The position numbers and the translations under genes are program-made. Source: a virus. From it: 22,688 nucleotides of DNA. Under the pieces are notes generated by a model, which had not been told where the DNA came from, made no database searches, and was given only the letters and a program-made list of their open reading frames with translations. The stretch lies in IMG/VR virus record IMGVR_UViG_3300011116_000314, positions 1-22,688 of that record. One strand, given 5' to 3'. Shown here one piece after another: positions 20,645 to 22,688 of this stretch (position 1 is its first letter; each line of letters opens with the position of its first letter).

Positions 20645-22688
20645 ATGCCAGATATTGAGATTTCACTCAAAAAGAGCACAGGAAACCCTACTTCGGCTTC
20701 TGGTCTAACACTAGCCGAACCAGTTTTCAACTACTCTAACAATACTTTTTGGATGGGTAAAGGTAGCGGAAACACCCCTGTATGGGTGGGTGCTGGTATT
20801 TGCGGTGCTTCAGGTGGTATTGCTGCGGGATTGAATTATCAGATTCCCACGCTCGGTGCAGTCAAGGACTATTTCTCTGCGGTATCTTCCGCTTTCTTGG
20901 GCAAAACTGCCTCGTATGTGGCAACCTTTAACGGAGCCACAGGAGCCGTAACAGGGGTTTCGTCTTTCAACGGACTCACAGGTGCAGTCACGGGTGCTTC
21001 GCTTGGAGCCAACACTTTCACGGGACTACAGACTCTAAACGCAGGCTTGACCACATCTTTTGCCTATGTGAGCGGTGGGCTGACTGTGGGCGGAAGCCTA
21101 TATGTGAACGGCAACCTGACTGTGAGCGGTGGAGTCACCACAAGCATCAGCGAGATTGTGCTGATTGAAGACAACATCATCACACTTAATTCCAATGTGA
21201 CAGGCACTCCCACAGAGAACGCAGGCATTGAAATTGAGCGTGGGACATCCGCTAACACACAAATCCTGTGGAACGAGTCCACAGACAAGTGGACATTCAC
21301 CAATAACGGAACCCTGTATTACGATATTCCAACCGACTATGTGAGTTCGTTTAACGGGTTGACAGGTGCAGTTGGAGGCGTGACCACATCGGCAGCAAAC
21401 ACATTTACTGCTCTACAGTCGTTTGCCCAAGGTGTGTCTAGTGCAGGTGGAACCTTTGATAGCCTTACTGTATCAACAGATATAGTTGCTAGTGGAGTAA
21501 TTGCGGGAACTGAGTTCAGCACTGGAGTATATTACAGGGTTGAAGACGGAACAAACACCAGCGACTACGGATTAAATTCATTGGGGTTCTTTAATGGAGC
21601 CAGAACCCAGAATTGGAATCCAGGTTTTACTGGAGCCAACACATCTATAACATTTCCAGCCGCGACCACTACACTAGCAGGGCTTTCACTTGCTCAAACA
21701 TTTACTGCTCTGAATTCGTTCAACGCAGGCATATCCGCAGCGGGTGCTACATTAAGTGGAACAGTTACCGCACCAACACCCGCCGTTGGAACCAACAACA
21801 CTCAAGTAGCAACCACAGCATTTGTGCAGAACGAAATAGTTGCGGATGCTGTTACGGCATTCAACGGGTTGACTGGTGCGGTTACAGGCGTAACTGTTGG
21901 TGGAGCCAACACATTTACCGCTCTGAATTCGTTCAACGCAGGCATATCCGCAGCAGGCGGTATCACATTCGGAGCCACAGCGGCATTCCGAAGCAGTATA
22001 TCTCTACAGAACTCTGAGTTTATTCGTAATACCACAGACGGTCGTATAGATTTTATGCCCGCTCCGTCAAGTTCCACGGCTTATGGGGTATACTTGGATT
22101 TCACTTCGTGGACATTTGGTCCAAGATTTGGAACCATAAAGTCTAGCGATAATACCACAAACACCGCAGGTATTCTGTGGGATACATCATTAGTTCTAGG
22201 AAATGATGTAGACTTTGCTTTTGGTTCAAATCAGGCGTATAAATTCCGCACAACCGTAGTAAACAGCAGTTACAAAACCATGCAACTAGGATTACCTGCT
22301 GGAGTAGCAGGTTACAGTAGTGCATTGGCTCTTATAGACTACGCATACCAAGGCTCATCTTTAAGAGTTCCAAATACAGTTCATGCCAATCCAAATCTAT
22401 ATCTGTATTCAGCAGGTCAAGCAAGTGCCAACGATTTCATGCGTATGGAGCATGACCGAGCAACAGGAAGAATTGCTTCAGGTGGAACAAGTGGAATCAG
22501 CGTTGAACCTGGAAATGGTGTGCTTGGAATTAGTGGTGGATTAAGTGCGTCTGGTGGTGTCACATTTAGCGGAACAGTTGCGTCTAACACAGGATATAGG
22601 GTAACATCAAGTGCAATCAACGCACAAACAGGAACCACATATACTTTGGTTAGCGGAGACAATGGAGAAATAATCACTTTCAACAACG
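20645..22688 (+). CDS. long repeat-built tail fibre protein, 3' end beyond the window
   Basis: The frame from ATG 20645 (GAGGA 5 bases before) stays open for 681 codons to the window end. The N-terminus MPDIEISLKKSTGNPTSASG, then LAEPVFNYSNNTFWMG, is a fibre-start pattern. A block near residues 175-215 (SEIVLIEDNIITLNSN, TPTENAGIEIERG, ILWNESTDKW) is shared with T4-like cyanophage structural proteins as I recall them. The unit FNGLTGAV..T(F)TALNSFNAGISAAGG recurs about four times between residues 95 and 440. TNNTQVATTAFVQNE (about 382-396) is a well-known phage fibre motif. The rest is Ser/Thr/Gly-rich beta sequence. It likely forms a trimeric fibre for host binding. No chaperone or C-terminal autocleavage domain is visible because the gene runs off the window. 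Confidence 0.88.
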   Translation, partial: MPDIEISLKKSTGNPTSASGLTLAEPVFNYSNNTFWMGKGSGNTPVWVGAGICGASGGIAAGLNYQIPTLGAVKDYFSAVSSAFLGKTASYVATFNGATGAVTGVSSFNGLTGAVTGASLGANTFTGLQTLNAGLTTSFAYVSGGLTVGGSLYVNGNLTVSGGVTTSISEIVLIEDNIITLNSNVTGTPTENAGIEIERGTSANTQILWNESTDKWTFTNNGTLYYDIPTDYVSSFNGLTGAVGGVTTSAANTFTALQSFAQGVSSAGGTFDSLTVSTDIVASGVIAGTEFSTGVYYRVEDGTNTSDYGLNSLGFFNGARTQNWNPGFTGANTSITFPAATTTLAGLSLAQTFTALNSFNAGISAAGATLSGTVTAPTPAVGTNNTQVATTAFVQNEIVADAVTAFNGLTGAVTGVTVGGANTFTALNSFNAGISAAGGITFGATAAFRSSISLQNSEFIRNTTDGRIDFMPAPSSSTAYGVYLDFTSWTFGPRFGTIKSSDNTTNTAGILWDTSLVLGNDVDFAFGSNQAYKFRTTVVNSSYKTMQLGLPAGVAGYSSALALIDYAYQGSSLRVPNTVHANPNLYLYSAGQASANDFMRMEHDRATGRIASGGTSGISVEPGNGVLGISGGLSASGGVTFSGTVASNTGYRVTSSAINAQTGTTYTLVSGDNGEIITFNN
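21698..21745 (+). repeat. direct repeat in the tail fibre gene, copy 1
   Basis: This 48-base stretch encodes TFTALNSFNAGISAAG. It matches 21911-21958 at 45 of 48 bases; the three differences are all synonymous third-base changes. The spacing is 213 bases, a whole number of codons (71), so recombination between the copies would remove or duplicate one 71-residue module without breaking the frame. A more diverged copy lies at 21401-21448. Confidence 0.85.
21911..21958 (+). repeat. direct repeat in the tail fibre gene, copy 2
   Basis: Second copy of the 48-base repeat at 21698-21745, in the same reading frame. The near-identity at DNA level is higher than in the other repeats of the gene, which suggests recent duplication or gene conversion. 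Confidence 0.85.

Overview
The window is one densely packed block of a T4-superfamily (myovirus-type) phage genome, most like the marine/freshwater cyanophage branch. All recognisable genes lie on the + strand, and most are joined by ATGA, GTGA or TAATG overlaps. The phage assignment rests on a T4-type replication module in nearly canonical order: family B DNA polymerase (gp43), UvsX recombinase, gp41-type helicase and gp61-type primase. The last gene is a fibre protein carrying a segment (DNIITLNSNVTG..ENAGIEIERG) that I recall from T4-like cyanophage structural proteins. No tRNA, rRNA, CRISPR array, integrase or clear intrinsic terminator was seen. No gene-free stretch exceeds about 50 bases.

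Layout. (1) 1-2826: the 3' part of an NAD-dependent sugar epimerase, a family 2 glycosyltransferase with a TPR-like tail, a possible virion Ig-like protein and a small unknown. (2) 2823-5275: two units, each led by a TTGACA-N16-TATACT promoter whose -35 box contains the stop codon of the preceding gene. The first carries dUTPase, a DUF1599/Nmad1 protein and a small unknown. The second carries a UV-damage endonuclease, apparently translated from a leaderless mRNA, and a secreted destabilase-like lysozyme. (3) 5272-9940: an accessory island. It holds a XhoI-like PD-(D/E)XK nuclease, a Mom-like GNAT protein between two paralogous AP2/HNH-type homing genes, a DNA methyltransferase split in two by an HNH homing endonuclease, and a small basic protein. 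(4) 9937-17570: a GroES-like co-chaperonin, DNA polymerase, an Sm-like protein, an AT-rich SAM methyltransferase that looks inserted, a small helical protein, UvsX, helicase, primase and a small acidic protein. (5) 17576-22688: ThyX, a collagen-like fibre protein and a long repeat-built tail fibre that runs off the window.

How the genes may work together. Regions 2, 4 and 5 supply dUMP/dTMP (dUTPase, ThyX), replicate and recombine the genome, and repair UV damage. Region 3 pairs a nuclease of the restriction type with two candidate DNA-modifying activities (Mom-like and the split methyltransferase), and three homing-type genes sit among them. This could be a phage-borne attack/self-protection set, or a hot spot where homing genes have accumulated around modification genes. 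The sequence alone does not decide. The fibre genes at the right end and the sugar genes at the left end suggest a variable, possibly glycosylated, host-recognition surface.

Genes at 1-879, 5272-6470, 7381-8841 and 13141-13701 are visibly richer in A/T-ending codons than the core genes, which suggests separate acquisition.
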